A stretch of 64,000 nt of DNA, taken from the NCBI GenBank assembly GCA_963854735.1, contig OY978097.1:1178001-1242000 (forward strand), read 5' to 3'. Shown in pieces: positions 34,671 to 46,590 of this stretch. Every line of letters begins with the position of its first letter. Within the stretch, counting starts at the first letter, position 1. Position numbers and translations under genes: made by a program. This stretch comes from Marvania coccoides (lineage: Eukaryota > Chlorophyta > Trebouxiophyceae > Chlorellales > Chlorellaceae). A model generated the notes under the pieces. That model did no database searches. It saw only the letters and a list, made by a program, of their open reading frames with translations, and was not told the DNA's origin.

Positions 34671-35011
34671 GAGCGCCCTCCGCTTGTTAATGCCCCCTGT
34701 TTCTATTGCTGCAACACGAATTCAACAAACACGCATGCTGTCATCCTGGCCGTTGTCTTAAATAATGTTGGGAGCACCAAGATGTTTTCAAAATGGCTGA
34801 TTGAAATTTAAAATAAATGAAGAGAGGGGAAGGGGGGGCCTTCCACGGTCTTTCTCAAACCTGTCTTTTTTTGGAAGGGAATCTGTTTTGTAAACAAATT
34901 AAACATTGAAAAGCTATGCATTTTGGACTGCTTGGACGAGGAGCCAGTGATTTTTTTTTGTGATCACCATCTGCCCATTTTCACCACATTGTCATCCGTT
35001 ATATTTCAAGT
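34671..35011. promoter_or_regulatory. Divergent spacer VPS54 / ABC1 kinase
   Basis: 341 bp, AT-rich, between divergent starts. There is a T run at 34951-34959. No coding sequence or recognisable element. Confidence 0.4.
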
Positions 35012-37698
35012 ATGCATATAAACACTATGGAGATGGCACCAGGGCTCCTACGGCCCTCTCGCTTGGCGGGCTTCAGCACCCAGCGGAAGTGTTCGCTGCC
35101 CAGATCCAGAGCTCCTTCCCTTATCACTGCTCGAGCGGTGAGAATCACGGGGTGTGGTGGCAGATCAATGGCTCGGGGACTCGCATTCTGGATGGCGCCT
35201 CACGCACTTGTCCACTTCTATTTTGCAGAGCCCCTCTGTCCGCGAAATGTCGCAGCAAATGCGCGACGTGCGCTCGCAAATGGAGGAAGACGAGAACTTG
35301 AAGGTTCTCATGGCCAGTCTGCGGGGTCAGAACTTGTCGGATGCGGATTTTGCCGACTCCTCTGTCCAGATGCGTTTGGTGCAAGTGGACGTGAACGAGG
35401 AAGAGGCCTTGCCGCTGGAGTACGATCCGGACCTGATCTCAGAGTATTGGGACCGAAGACCCGTCGCCGTGGTCTCCCGCATTTTGCAGCTTCTAGGTAA
35501 GAATAAATACAAACAACGCCAGAAGTTTACCAGGCCCGCCCGGGCCAATTAATTACCACCTCACGCACATCACCTTGGAACAGCAAAGTCAGCACCTCAA
35601 ATTTAAGATTTTAAGACCGCAACCCATTTATTCCTCATCAAAACACCAGTTCCTTCCACTAACCAAACGTCGCTGCCATTTTTTTATTTGAATATAATTG
35701 ATTTTATTTACGATGGCTCCAGGCATTGCTGGCGGGTTCTTGACGGGCATCATCAGCGACGTCATCACTGGAAACTCGGCCAAGAATCAGGTGGTGCGCG
35801 CCATCCAGCTCCGCAACATCATGACGTCCCTGGGGCCAGCCTACATCAAGCTGGGCCAGGCCCTGTCCATCCGCCCAGACCTGCTGTCCCCCGCAGCGAT
35901 GAACGAGCTGCAAAAGCTGTGTGACAAGGTGCCCAGCTTCGACTCGAAAATCGCGATGCAGCAGCTGGAGCAAGAGCTGGGGCAGCCGTGGCAGGACGTG
36001 TACTCGGAGCTCACCCCCGAGCCCATCGCAGCAGCGTCCCTGGGTCAGGTGTACCGCGGCAGGCTCAAAACGGGCGAGGAAGTGGCGGTGAAGGTGCAGC
36101 GGCCAGGCGTGTTGGAGACGGTCACGGTGGATCTGTACATCATCCGCTACCTGGGCATGCTTCTTCGCAACTTCCCTGAGATCACCGCGCGCGCAGACAT
36201 CGTGGCGCTGCTGGACGAGTGGGCGGCTCGGTTCTTTGAGGAGCTGGACTATGTGCGGGAGGGCAACAACGCCACGCGGTTTGCGGAGCTCATCAGGGAG
36301 GATCTGCCGCAGGTGGTGGTGCCCAAGACGTACCAGCAGTTCACCTCCCGCCGCGTTCTCACCTCTGAGTGGCTGGACGGCGAGAAGCTGAGCCAGAGCC
36401 AGGCCGACGACGTTGGCAAGCTGGTCAACGTGGGCGTCATTTGCTACCTCAAGCAGCTGCTGGACACCGGTTTCTTCCACGCCGACCCGCACCCGGGCAA
36501 CCTCATCCGCACCCCCGACGGCCGCCTTGCCATTTTGGACTTTGGACTGATGACGGAGATCGATGACAACATCAAGTACGGGATGATCGAGGCCATCAGC
36601 CACCTGGTGCACCGCGACTACGACGCCATCGTGGCGGACTTTGTAACGCTGGACTTCATCCCGCCGAACACCGACCTGCAGCCCATCCTCCCCGTCCTGG
36701 CCAAGGTGTTTGACCAGGCACTGGAGGGCGGCGGCGCCAAGAACATCAACTTCCAGGAGCTGGCGGCAGACCTGGCGCAGATCACCTTTGACTTTCCTTT
36801 CAGAATCCCGCCCTACTTTGCGCTCATCATCCGCGCCATCGGGGTGCTGGAGGGCATTGCGCTGGTGGGCGACCCTGACTTTGCGCTGGTGGACGAGGCG
36901 TTCCCTTACATCTCAAAGCGCCTCATGACGGACGACTCCCCTCGCCTGCGCGAGGCGCTGCGGTACATGGTGTACGGCAAGAGCGGCGTGTTTGACGCCG
37001 ACCGCCTCATCGACCTGCTGGACGCGTTTGAGACCTTCAACGAGGCGTCCAAGTCGGGGCGCGGCAAGCTGGACCTCCCCATCGAGGTGGACCTGCCTGG
37101 CGCCAGCAGGGCGGGCAGCCTGGTGGATCTGGTCCCCAGCTACCGTGGCCCGCTGCCCTCGAGCCTGCCTCCGCCGCTGAACGCGGGCCTGGGCTTGCTG
37201 GCCGCGCCGCTGATGGCTTTGAATGCCTTTATGGCGACAGGTGGCCCAGGCCTGGCCACCACCGAAGACCTGAAGACCCGAGAGGCTTTGAAATTCATTC
37301 TTGCGCCGGAGGGCACGTTCTTCAGAGACTTTCTGATGGAGGAGGCCGTCAAGTCGGTGGACGCGCTGTCGAGGAACCAGTTCAAGGAGCTCCTCATGAC
37401 GCTGGGGCTGCAAAACGTGCTGGTGCCGGTGTTCATGCCTGGCGCCGCGCGGAGGCTGGTGCCGCTGGCGCCCACGCTGAACGACGACGACGAGCTCGTG
37501 GTGAAGAACGTCGCCAAGGTGGTCAACTTTTTGGCGGGCGGCAATGCCATGGGAGTGCTGTACGGGTTCTTGAGCCCGTCTGGCCGCGAGCTGCTGCCGT
37601 ACCTCCCGGGCGTGGCCACCGAGGTGCTGCCCGAGTTTTCGCGCAAGCTGTTCAGTCGGATCGCCGCTCGCACGCTGCGCGAGGTGTTTGTCGGTTGA
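35012..37698 (+). CDS. ABC1/ADCK/UbiB atypical kinase, probably plastid (ABC1K)
   Basis: The exons are 35012-35137, 35229-35496 and 35723-37698, giving 789 residues. ABC1K proteins of plastoglobules and thylakoids regulate prenylquinone metabolism and photosynthetic stress responses. The family's KxGQ motif appears as YIKLGQALSIRPDLLSP; next come IAAASLGQVYRG (Ala-rich nucleotide loop), EVAVKVQRPGV with the catalytic Lys, FFEELDYVREGNNA, FFHADPHPGNL (catalytic loop) and LAILDFGLMTEID (DFG). About 250 residues follow the kinase core, with a helical domain and hydrophobic stretches (LGLLAAPLMALNAF). The N-terminus (MHINTMEMAPGLLRPSRLAGF) is Ser/Arg-rich and fits a transit peptide; ATG 35027 is an alternative. 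I cannot assign it to a numbered ABC1K orthologue. Confidence 0.92.
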
Positions 37699-37942
37699 AT
37701 TTTTCCCTCCCCATTTGATCTGTTTTATTAAAAGGGGTGTAAAAATGATTTTTTTTACACGCTAATGAATTTTTTTTATGTACCTGCATTATTTAATTTT
37801 TCTGATTCTTTCTTTTGAACATGGAATACTAGATCATCTGAATCAAAACAAAATAAAACGATCTGTTGTTTGTAATAAACAAAACTGACACAAAAATAGC
37901 AACTTAAACTTCGCAAAACAAAACAAATCGGTTTTGTTGTCA

Positions 37943-37986
<44 letters not shown>

Positions 37987-38099
37987 TCATATATATATTA
38001 TCAGCTTTGTTTGTCAGACTGTCTTGTCAACTATTCCCGGTGGGTTTATCATGTTTACATATTAAACTTGTAGTAATAATATAGTACAGCAATTAATCC
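37699..38099. other. AT-rich convergent spacer
   Basis: 401 bp lie between the 3' ends of the ABC1 kinase and dUTPase genes, with T tracts and an AT microsatellite. No coding sequence. Confidence 0.7.
37945..37978. repeat. (AT)17 microsatellite
   Basis: 34 bases of uninterrupted AT dinucleotide repeat, followed by a T tract and a shorter interrupted AT run to about 38000. It lies in the ABC1 kinase/dUTPase convergent spacer. Confidence 0.95.
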
Positions 38100-38847
38100 T
38101 CAGTTTTTTTTGCTCACGCCAGTGCTGCCGTACCCTCCAGCGCCACGAGCTGTGTCGTCCAGTTCGCTGACCTCTTCCACCTCAGGAGTCATGATGCGCT
38201 CGAGAATAAGCTGCGCAATGCGGTCCCCTCGCTTGACTGCACAGCGCAAGGAACAGCAATACATCAGAAGCAAACATGGCGGCGAGATTTTGAAATAAAA
38301 AACCCTACCCTGGAAGTCATTCTCGCCGTGGTTGAACAGCACCACGCCCACGTTGCCCCTGTAGTCCTCGTCGATCACGCCCGCCCCGGTGTCGATGAAA
38401 TTCTTCACAGCCAGGCCCGAGCGGGGCGCCACGCGGGCGTAGGTGCCGGCGGGGATGGCGATGGCCAGGTCGGTCTTGACGATGCCCTTGCCTCGGCGGG
38501 GGATGACGGTGTCCTCGGCACTGCAGCACACGAGGAAGGAAAGGGAGGAGGGTGAGCGCTTTGCTCTCTCTCAGTTCAAAATTTTATTTCCCCCCCCTGA
38601 AGACCTACCTGCTCAAGTCGTAGCCAGCGGCCTTCAAAGAGCCCCGCGAAGGCAGCGTCGCGTGCTCAGAGAGTTTCTTCACCCTCAGCACGTCAGTCTG
38701 GTACTTGCACAGCTTCGCAGGCTGCTCGTTCACGATGTTTTCGCCACGGTGAAAAAAGTGGGCGGCGAGAGGCTCCATCCTGCGCAGTGCTGGCCACGAT
38801 AGCGTGCTGAGAGACTTTTGAAAGCTTTTACAGAGAGAATTTTGCAT
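38100..38847 (-). CDS. DUT: dUTP pyrophosphatase (trimeric dUTPase)
   Basis: The exons are 38847-38609, 38520-38309 and 38236-38100, giving 195 residues. It hydrolyses dUTP to dUMP and PPi, keeping uracil out of DNA and feeding dTMP synthesis. All five trimeric dUTPase motifs are present in order: AAGYDLS (I), PRSGLAVKN (II), [20 protein letters not shown] (III), [10 protein letters not shown] (IV) and [10 protein letters not shown] (V). The N-terminal 50 residues before [13 protein letters not shown] are extra and contain basic residues, perhaps an organelle presequence; ATG 38775 (MEPLAAHFF) would give a shorter form. It is divergent from ECO1, with 158 bp between starts. Confidence 0.96.
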
Positions 38848-39005
38848 AGTTAAAGCGGCACCATGCCGGGAACTCGCATCAAAAATTTGAATTTTTTTTC
38901 AATTTTTTTGGCGAGCTGTCACACCAGGCGAGGTGTTTGAGCCTATTAACTATTATTTAAAATTTAATTAGCACGCAAATATATAATCTCTTTCGCCTGG
39001 CTGGC

Positions 39006-40086
39006 ATGGCGGGCAACGAAGTGACGGATATTTTCAAATCAAGCAACACATCACCAGCGCAGCCTCTCCTCCAGACTTTCAAGCGGCGGTGCGACTGAAA
39101 TCACCTCTTGGTTTTGCTCTGATTTCATTTGTCTCTGCTTCCCTCGCTCAACGTGCCATCATCTCTCTTGCTCAGACCCCGCCCGGCGCCAGAACCCATT
39201 CGACCTTCCCCTGCTGCTGCTGTCCCCCCCCCCTCGGCTGGAGGGGACGAGAACGCCGCAAAGCGAGTGAAACGCTCTTTTTACACCAGCAAAGTCCAGA
39301 AGCAGCTGACGCAGAGCCACTTGGATCTGGGCCAGCGTAACTTTCACTCGACGCGATGCCCCACCTGTGGCCTGGTGTACTCGCCTGGGAAGGAGGCAGA
39401 CGACCGCCTGCATGCTACGTACCACAGTAAACACGCTGCGCTCCCCCGCTTTCAGCCAGGGCACGGCGATGCCTCGGTTGCCAGTGACGGCAACGATGGC
39501 GAAATTTTCCGGCTCGACACCTCCTCGAGGTCAAAGTCGGTGTGTTTTATGAGTTGTTTGATTTAAATATCTATTTCTTCAACACCTTGCCTAAATCATC
39601 CTGCTCATTTTTTTCTCCAACTCTACACTGCAGCTGAACGAGCTCACCTGCTTGCTGGAGAACGAGCTGGGCTTGGTGCCAGGCTGGCTCATGGCTGTCC
39701 CAGGCGCCGCGTTCTTATACGTATCTCGAAAAAACCGCAGCGTTCTGGGGTGCGTGGTGATCGAAAGCATCACCGAGGGCTGGCAAGCTGCACCTGCAGA
39801 GGCCGAGGAGGAGCAGCGCAGGCAACCCTGCCAGGGAGCGGTGCTAGTGGACAAGGGCACACGAATAAAGGCAAAGCATGGCGTGCGAATGATGTGGGCG
39901 GCAGCTCAAGCGAGGCGAAAGAAATTGGCCACCAAGCTGCTGGACTGCGCGCGGTGTCAGGTGGTCAGGGGCGTGGTGGTGCCCCGCCATGAGCTGGCAT
40001 TCTCGCAGCCCACACCAGATGGAGCGGCATTCATTCAGTCTTACACAAAATCATCAGAATTCATAGTCTACGAGGCCATAGGCTAA
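39006..40086 (+). CDS. ECO1: Cohesin acetyltransferase ECO1/CTF7/ESCO
   Basis: The exons are 39006-39088, 39176-39539 and 39634-40086, giving 299 residues. ECO1 acetylates SMC3 to establish sister-chromatid cohesion in S phase. The protein has a basic tail, a short PCNA-interaction-like N-terminus (TDIFKSS), and a C2H2 zinc finger: CPTCGLVYSPGKEADDRLH followed by YH. The acetyltransferase core follows, with CVVIESITEGWQ, the acetyl-CoA segment GVRMMWAAAQARRKKLATKL and the conserved end FSQPTPDGAAFIQSY, then FIVYEA. Length and domain order fit plant CTF7 (about 345) with a shorter linker. The first intron donor is GTGCGA, so the exon 1 call relies on reading frame and the clean RPRPAPEP joint. 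Confidence 0.93.
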
Positions 40087-40177
40087 CTCAGAAAATGATG
40101 TAAAAATAAGCGACATTTTTTTATTTTTTTTTTGTGTGGAGTCCTCTCAGGAGGGAGATGACTCCATTCATTTCAAT

Positions 40178-42294
40178 TCAATACTCTTTTTGGGGGTGGA
40201 ACTCGCCAACATCGTACTTCTTCCTGCTGTCGGGGTCCTTCAATGTGTCATATGCCCGTCGCACCAGGTGGAACTTATCGTGGGCGCTTCGCTTTGCTCC
40301 GTCTTGGTGTTTGTCGGGGTGCCAGCGGTGCGCAGCCTGCCGAAAAGCAGTTTTGATGTCTTTATCAGAAATCTGGCTGCTCAAAGATGCGTCTAGACCC
40401 AGCACCTTGTAGTAACCGAGGTAGTCGAGGAGGCGGCCGCCGCCAGGGCCTCCCAGAAAGTGACTGCGCGCGAATCAAAAAAGTGTACAGCTAAATATAT
40501 ATTTCACATCCATCAACTTTAACTCTCCCCCTCCTCTCACCTTGAGTGGGGGCTGCTGTGAGCACCCCACCGAGCGCGCCGCCTGTGCTCCCTTGTTTCC
40601 TCAGACCGACGGCGCTGTTCCTCTCGGTGCGCTACTTTACGGAGATGCAAAAGCTTCCTGCGCCGGGTGTGCTGCGCCTCCCACAGCTGCTCCGCCCAGC
40701 GCCGACGTTTTTCTGCATTCCATGCGCGCTTGTCAGACTCCTCCCAACGAAGCCACTCCAGGTTTGTCCGCAAGCCCTGCATCGACACAAAACTAAACTA
40801 CCATTTAATTCTCTCGGAAAGTTAATGGGGCATCGCAGCTCTCAAAACTACAACATACCTCATCCAAGTCTTTCCCCGATGGAGAAGTTCCAGCCGCCAG
40901 CACCGCTTCCTGATGCGCAATCTCGGTTTCTATGTAGACGTCTTGGGCCCTTCTCGCCATGAAACCAGGGGCCATCTGTGCCACCAGGCCTGCCATGGCG
41001 CCTGCAGTCGCCGCCGGAAACATGAAATCAAAAGAGGTCCAGACGTAAGGGTCGCTGCCCAAAAGCGGGGCACAGACCGACAGCGCTCCCATAGCTGCGA
41101 GGGTCGCCCCTCCGCCTGCTATCGATGCTTTGGGAATGCTGACATGTCGCTCGCCAGTCACACCGCCCCCCCCTACACAACAAAATTGAAACCATGTTGC
41201 TCAAATACAAGCCAGCTGAGCAAACGAAAAAATTACAAACTTACGCAATCCGCTAACAAAGCTTTGAAAGTGCTGCTTGTGGCGCTCTCCGTGCACGTTT
41301 GCTGTCTCGCCATGGTAGTAACTGATCCAGTATGCTGGAAAGTAGACTAACTCAGCTTTGCGGGACACCGGGATTACCGACACGCTCACATTCTTCACGA
41401 GCTCCGTTCCATGGGCCTGTTTCAGCTCTTCGGTCGCAGCCTTCAACTGCAGGCAAGAAAGGGGCAACGAGGGTTTAAATCTGTTCAAGGATAGTATTGG
41501 CGTGATTTCGAACAAATGCATAATAACTTGCCGCTTTGGAGTGGGCGCCGCGAAGAGCAAACTCCCACGCAATGGCCTTGCGCATGGCGGGCGCCTCAAG
41601 CGCAACTTCTTCCTCCACGAATCCCGGGAAACGCATGGCCAGGGCCCTGGCTTCCACCCGCTGCACAGAGGCCAGCTGTTTCATATCAACCCCGCGTTTC
41701 ATGGCCTCTGCAAAGTCTCGGCGATGGTTGTACGATGCAAACACCTGCATCTCCGGTTCCGAGGGCAGAAACGTGCGCAGGCCGCCGTCGTTGCTGCTAG
41801 CTGACCATTCGATCTTTCGCCAAGACACGCCGCCAGCGTTGGTCTTCATACCCACAGATCCAGTGTGCTGGGCGTTCGCTTGAATGGTAAAAATCCAAAA
41901 AGGTAGAAGCAGAGGAGTGATCTCATAGTTTCCAGCCGTCAGGAGGTTGCTAGGGGTAAGCCACCGTTTGCGTTGCCACTCAAGGTAGGCAGCTTTTGCC
42001 TCTTCTGCTGTCCGTTCAAAGGGGGCGTAGTGGGGCCTCAAATCGTACAGATGCCGGCCTGCAGAAAAGACAACACCCGTTACATTCTGTTTCGAATAAT
42101 ACGTTTATACTTCTGGGCATTGGCACCCCATATGACCAACCAGCAGCAGTCAAGAACCAGCGGTGGAGATTTGCGGATTCCCAGCGGGGGGGGGGAGTTG
42201 TGAATTCCCAGCGGTGGAGAGGGGTGCTGGCGGAGAGCTGTTGCAGCAGGCTGGCTGCCCTGTCCCGAGCATGCGAGGCTATGCTGCTAAACAT
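40178..42294 (-). CDS. Membrane-associated protein with C-terminal J domain
   Basis: There are six exons: 42294-42141, 42058-41532, 41446-41245, 41172-40859, 40776-40541 and 40463-40178, giving 572 residues. The C-terminal 90 residues are a J domain: YLGYYKVLGLDASL, FRQAAHRWHPDKHQDG with HPD, and AYDTLKDPDSRKKYD, so the protein should stimulate an Hsp70. It is preceded by an Arg/Glu-rich helix. The N-terminal half has two hydrophobic modules resembling a bacterial membrane-linked module: LLPFWIFTIQAN and VYFPAYWISYYHGE then VHGERHKQHF. Two hydrophobic helices lie between (ATLAAMGALSVCAPLLG and FPAATAGAMAGLVAQMA). Exon 2 ends at a GC donor (GCG|GCAAGT). Exon 1 (MFSSIASHARDRAASLLQQL) fits a mitochondrial or plastid presequence but has a weak GTTGGT donor and is the least certain part. 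Confidence 0.8.
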
Positions 42295-42592
42295 ATAGCC
42301 AAACTGATATTTCAAGGGCCTATACACTGTCTATCTGAGAGCTACGCTGGCCGTCTTCAGCCATCGATCTTTGAAGATATTTTTTATTTTTTATTTTTTT
42401 TAGTAAAATTGGCACCCTCTGACGGTTCCCAAAATTCTTCAAATACATTTCATTTGTGTGTCGAGGGCAGACGAGCCGTTTTCAATCCATTTTCCCAAGC
42501 AAATTTATGGAGCGCAATAATTTTATTCAATTTTCGCTCGTCCGGGGGCCTATTTAGACCAATTTCACTTGAAAAAAAAAAAAAAAAGCAAC
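42295..42592. promoter_or_regulatory. Divergent spacer J-protein / ATG14-like gene
   Basis: 298 bp with T-rich tracts (42370-42400) and a 16-base A tract ending 5 bases before the ATG14-like start codon. No coding sequence. Confidence 0.4.
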
Positions 42593-44223
42593 ATGAGCCG
42601 CGGGGGAGGGGTGAAGCTCCAATGCTGTGCTTGTTCAAAGCCATTGAACCCACAGGGTTGCACCTGCGGACGCTGTGCCATTGGGAGCGGGACATATCTC
42701 CTTCAGAGGGCCAGGGAGCTCAAGGAAAAATCCCTTCGCCTCCAAGAGTCATTACGGGAGCTACTCCACCAGCAGGTCAGTGTAAAACCCCGCTTTCTCC
42801 AACAAACTACCCTGTGCCGTTTGAAATATAATTCAAAACGCATTCCTCATTATCTCTGCAGACCGTGAAAGAGGAGCAGCAAAGGAAGCTGGCGGCTTTG
42901 CGACAAGAGGCCTGGGAGGCACGGCGGGCAACTCAGCGGGCGGAGGAGAAACTTCAAGCGTTGAGCACCAGTTTTCAGCCTGCCGAATTCAATTCATCTT
43001 TCCGACTTGCACGCTCGACGGCCTCATCGGCTATCCGTCAGGTACGTTGATGGCCTGGGAAAAGTATGGATGGGGTTCCCCTTGTACTGTTAAAAGAATC
43101 ATCCCCTCTTTTTTTTTTGCGTTGGTTTGCAGCTGGCCACTGCCTTTGAGGGGAAATGGGACGAGGAATTGCGAAGAGAAATGCAGCTGCAAAGCGCTGT
43201 GCAAGCGGCGAGCACCATGCAGCAGGAGTGGCAGCGAAAGTATGCATCATTTTTTTCCTTTTGAGACCTTGAAAGACAAATGATTGAGCCCACCGCCCCT
43301 TCTTCTTGCGCAGGGCGCTCACCGATATTGTGGTCATTCTTGGGATAGTCAAGGAGACCTTAGCGCAGGAAATTCCGCTGGCCCAGCATGCAACGCCAAC
43401 CGATCTCTATAGCGTCTGTTCCGCCAGCCCGCAGCTCAGCAAGGTCAGCTTGTTCAGTTATTTTCTTGGTGTGTACAGCATTCATTCTATTTTACATAGA
43501 CCTCAAATTAATTAATCATTTCACCTTCTGGTTTGCAGTATTTTTCCGATGCGTTTGGGCAGATGGTCATGTTTCTGGGCATGGCTGGGGCCATCCTCCA
43601 CCTGCCCATCTCTCACCGCTGGCAGTTTCGAGGCAGCAGAACACGGGTCTGGATGCCTGCGACCTTCTGGGACGCCAGCCCGCCTGCCAGCTTCAGCGCC
43701 AATGCCATTGTTTTCACCCCTGGCTCAGAATCCCTGGGCCCAGACACCCTGCAAGCCCTCGACATACTAGAAAATTCTGCTGCTGTGGCCATCGCAGCAC
43801 AGCCTGCGTTTCGGCCGTCTTTCTCGCTGTTGCAGAGCCCGATTGATTGGGTAGTCGACTTTTGTTGCGCGGCATCCCAGTTTGTTGGCAGTAGCATCTG
43901 CATTATGAGGGACGGCCATGCTGTACTCAGCCAGGCTGCCCTGGGCACCGCCGATTTGCTTGCTCATGGTAGGTTCTTTATCAATAAGCGTGTAATTATT
44001 TCCACAGTGTATATTCTCTTCTTCCGCTGACGTTTTGGGTTTGGCATTTCCCCCCTTTTTTGCAGATGGTGTCGACGAGGACGACGGCTGGGAGTTCATG
44101 CCAGCTGCAAATGGCCTGCCTCACAGCCCTGCACCGTCCCCCCGTGTCACTGCGCCTTCGTTTCCATTGATGGTCGAAAGGATTAAAACGATCGCACGCC
44201 AGTACAGCGGAAAATACCAGTAA
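42593..44223 (+). CDS. ATG14/VPS38-like subunit of a PI3-kinase complex
   Basis: The exons are 42593-42775, 42862-43041, 43133-43239, 43314-43443, 43539-43968 and 44066-44223, giving 395 residues. The N-terminus has two Cys pairs, CCAC and CTCGRC, about 12 residues apart, then a long coiled coil (LLQRARELKEKSLRLQESL, EEQQRKLAALRQEAWEARRA). Paired cysteines followed by coiled coil is the layout of ATG14/Barkor, which directs the VPS34 lipid kinase to autophagosome sites. The C-terminal half (LTDIVVILGIVKETLAQEIPL, GQMVMFLGMAGAILHL, LGTADLLAH) is helical and fits the BARA-like region loosely. UVRAG/VPS38 is the main alternative. The splice structure is clean; the family assignment is moderate. 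Confidence 0.65.
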
Positions 44224-44321
44224 TTGTAAAGTCATGTAGGTGTCGCATGTAATTTTAGATTTTTTATAACATTAAATGTATGGTCTGTTGTTGTGTTGTT
44301 GTTGTAATTCACTCTGTTTGC

Positions 44322-46590
44322 TTAGTCAATTTTCAAGCGCATGATGTCCCGCACGATCCTGACCCTGAAGTCCAGCATGTTTTCCTGCCCAAATTCCAGC
44401 TCCGCGTTCAGCGCCTGTGTACACGACAAATAACGAATTATATTGCGGACAATGTAAATTAAAAAAAGAGTAACAATCCAACTCACCGAGTACTCCGCAA
44501 ACATAACGGTGAACACGCCGCAGTCAAACCCGTTGGCCTGTTGAGGAATTTTCTCAGGAAACTCTCGAGGCCAGTCCAGCACATCCTCCCGCTGTTTCAT
44601 TCCAAGATGACAATAGAGAAATTAAATTATGTTGGATATAAAACACAACATTCAATATGCTGCACCTCACCTCCTCGTCGCGCTTGTTCTTGAACTCGTC
44701 CTTGATGTACTGCGCCACGTATTCTAAGCACAGCTTGTCGTCTCCCCCCATCGAGTCGTACAAGGCCAGCTTACGGTTCCTCAGGTCCACGACAACACAA
44801 GTCCAGTGCATGTTGCCCTGGTTGCAGGGGATGATGATGCGGTCGCAGTCCAGAATGCAGGTACTCTTTTGGCCGGTCCGCTTCAGCTTTGCAGGCAGCG
44901 TCCATCGCCGCACGTTGTTGTAGTTGTAAGCCATGGCGTCTTTGTACAGCTTGTTCAAGAAGAAAGTGTTGAAAAAGTGGCACGTGGGACCCAGGCCATC
45001 CTGCAAAATAATAATGCATGAATGCCGTGATTGTTGCATGAAAATAGAGGCGATTGGATTGACACTGGAAAACGCACGGATAAATGACTAAACGCAACAC
45101 TCTGGCGTCTCACCTCCCTTCGCCGCGTGTCTCTCTCCTGCAGCATGCTCATGCAGAGGTTGATGACCTCATCGTTGAGCCATTCGCAGTGTGCCAGGGT
45201 CGCCATGTCGTGGCCGCGAATGTCAATGTTGGAGGGCCCGTGACTGACCAGCAGCTCAGTTCTCGCTGCAAGCGCGGATATATAAAAATTGTTTGAAGCA
45301 TTATACCCCAGTAAATCAAGCAAATTATGAAGAGAATGTACGCAAATTTCCCAAACGGATTCTTACGTCTGCAAGTGAGCCTCTCGTACTCTTCATAGTC
45401 CTCCTGGGTGAGCTCAGGCAGAGGAACGTGCACCTGCAAGGCGGGAAGGTGGATCCTCATAAAGAAGTAGTGTCCCTTGATTGAATCTGGCGAGTTTCAA
45501 GCCTACCCTTACTGACTCGCCGAGCCGCCGGAGCCCCATCTGTTCCACCTTTATCCGAAGCTGCAGGAGAATAAGTACATAATGGGTTAGGCACCATTTT
45601 CTCGTGTCCAACTGCTCGATCATGATTGAAATATAATCCCCGTTGATTTTCCTCCGCACCTCTTCGGCCTCCTCCTGCTGGTTCCCTGCCTTGTACTTGT
45701 CCAGCACCACGCGCGCACCCATGGCTTTTATACGGAGTTCCCTCTGCTGCTGCTCCCACCTTCCTTTGGCGAGTTCGCACTCGGCAGCACGGTCGTTTTC
45801 CTCCTTCTCCACCAGCGCCCCGGTGAGCATGCTCCCTCGCTGCAGGTTCATTTGAAGCGTCGTTACAAAGCTGCTCAGGATGTCCTGTTCGCGGTCGTGC
45901 GCGGAATTCAAGCCCCTTGAAGGCGGATTTTCTGGAGCTGCGGCACCAGCAGGTTCAGCGGGCCGCCTGGCCGCCAAAAGGCGAGGCCCACTCAAGAAGC
46001 TATTGCTCAGCCTAAAATAATGCTCTTTGTGGTGCTGCTCCTCCAGCTTCTGGCTGGCTTGCACACCCAACGCCAGCATGTCGCGACCATCCTGCATGGT
46101 GTGAAGACATTAAATTAATATGATCGGCCTGGAAATTTCAGGCTAATGTGGCAGGGGAGGGCAATTATCTTACTAACAAAGCGTTTTTCTCAGGCACTGT
46201 GCGAGCTGGCTGGACAGGAGTGGTCCCCAGCTGCGGCTCGAGCTGCATTGCAGGGTTCTGTGGCCGAAGCTCCGGTCGGCATCCTGCCCGCCTACCGCCG
46301 CTCCCGGTGGCGCCTGGGTGGCGATTGGACGGTGGCTGAGGGTTTTGCCATTTAAAACCTGTAATCCTGCCGTCTGGCGTCGCTACAGTATCCTTTTGAC
46401 CAGGAAGAAGCCCCTCTGCGGCGGCATTGTGCTCGAGGGTGGTGTGCTCTCTGCGGCCCACCGACCGCTTGGGGGCGGGCTCTGATTCTACTTCTTCGCC
46501 CATCTCATCATTTGTGCGTGTTCTTTTGAGCGACCTGGGGGTGAACACTCCTGCGATGATGTTAATGACACTCGCAACGAACCCAGGCAT
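44322..46590 (-). CDS. ULP1: SUMO-specific protease, Ulp1/SENP family (C48)
   Basis: There are eight exons: 46590-46174, 46091-45660, 45560-45513, 45433-45367, 45265-45114, 45000-44671, 44591-44487 and 44414-44322, giving 547 residues. Ulp1 enzymes mature SUMO and remove it from targets. The C-terminal C48 domain has HCEWLNDEVINLCMSML, CHFFNTFFLNKLY, the catalytic His in NMHWTCVVVDLRNRK, Asp in ALYDSMGGDD, the Gln and Cys in QQANGFDCGVFT. The N-terminal half is Pro/Arg-rich, then a coiled coil rich in Glu and Arg. The N-terminus MPGFVASVINIIAGVF is amphipathic and may bind a membrane or nuclear pore. The third splice is inferred: the 99-base intron 45659-45561 is in frame and stop-free, so reading straight through is also possible. 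Confidence 0.9.
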
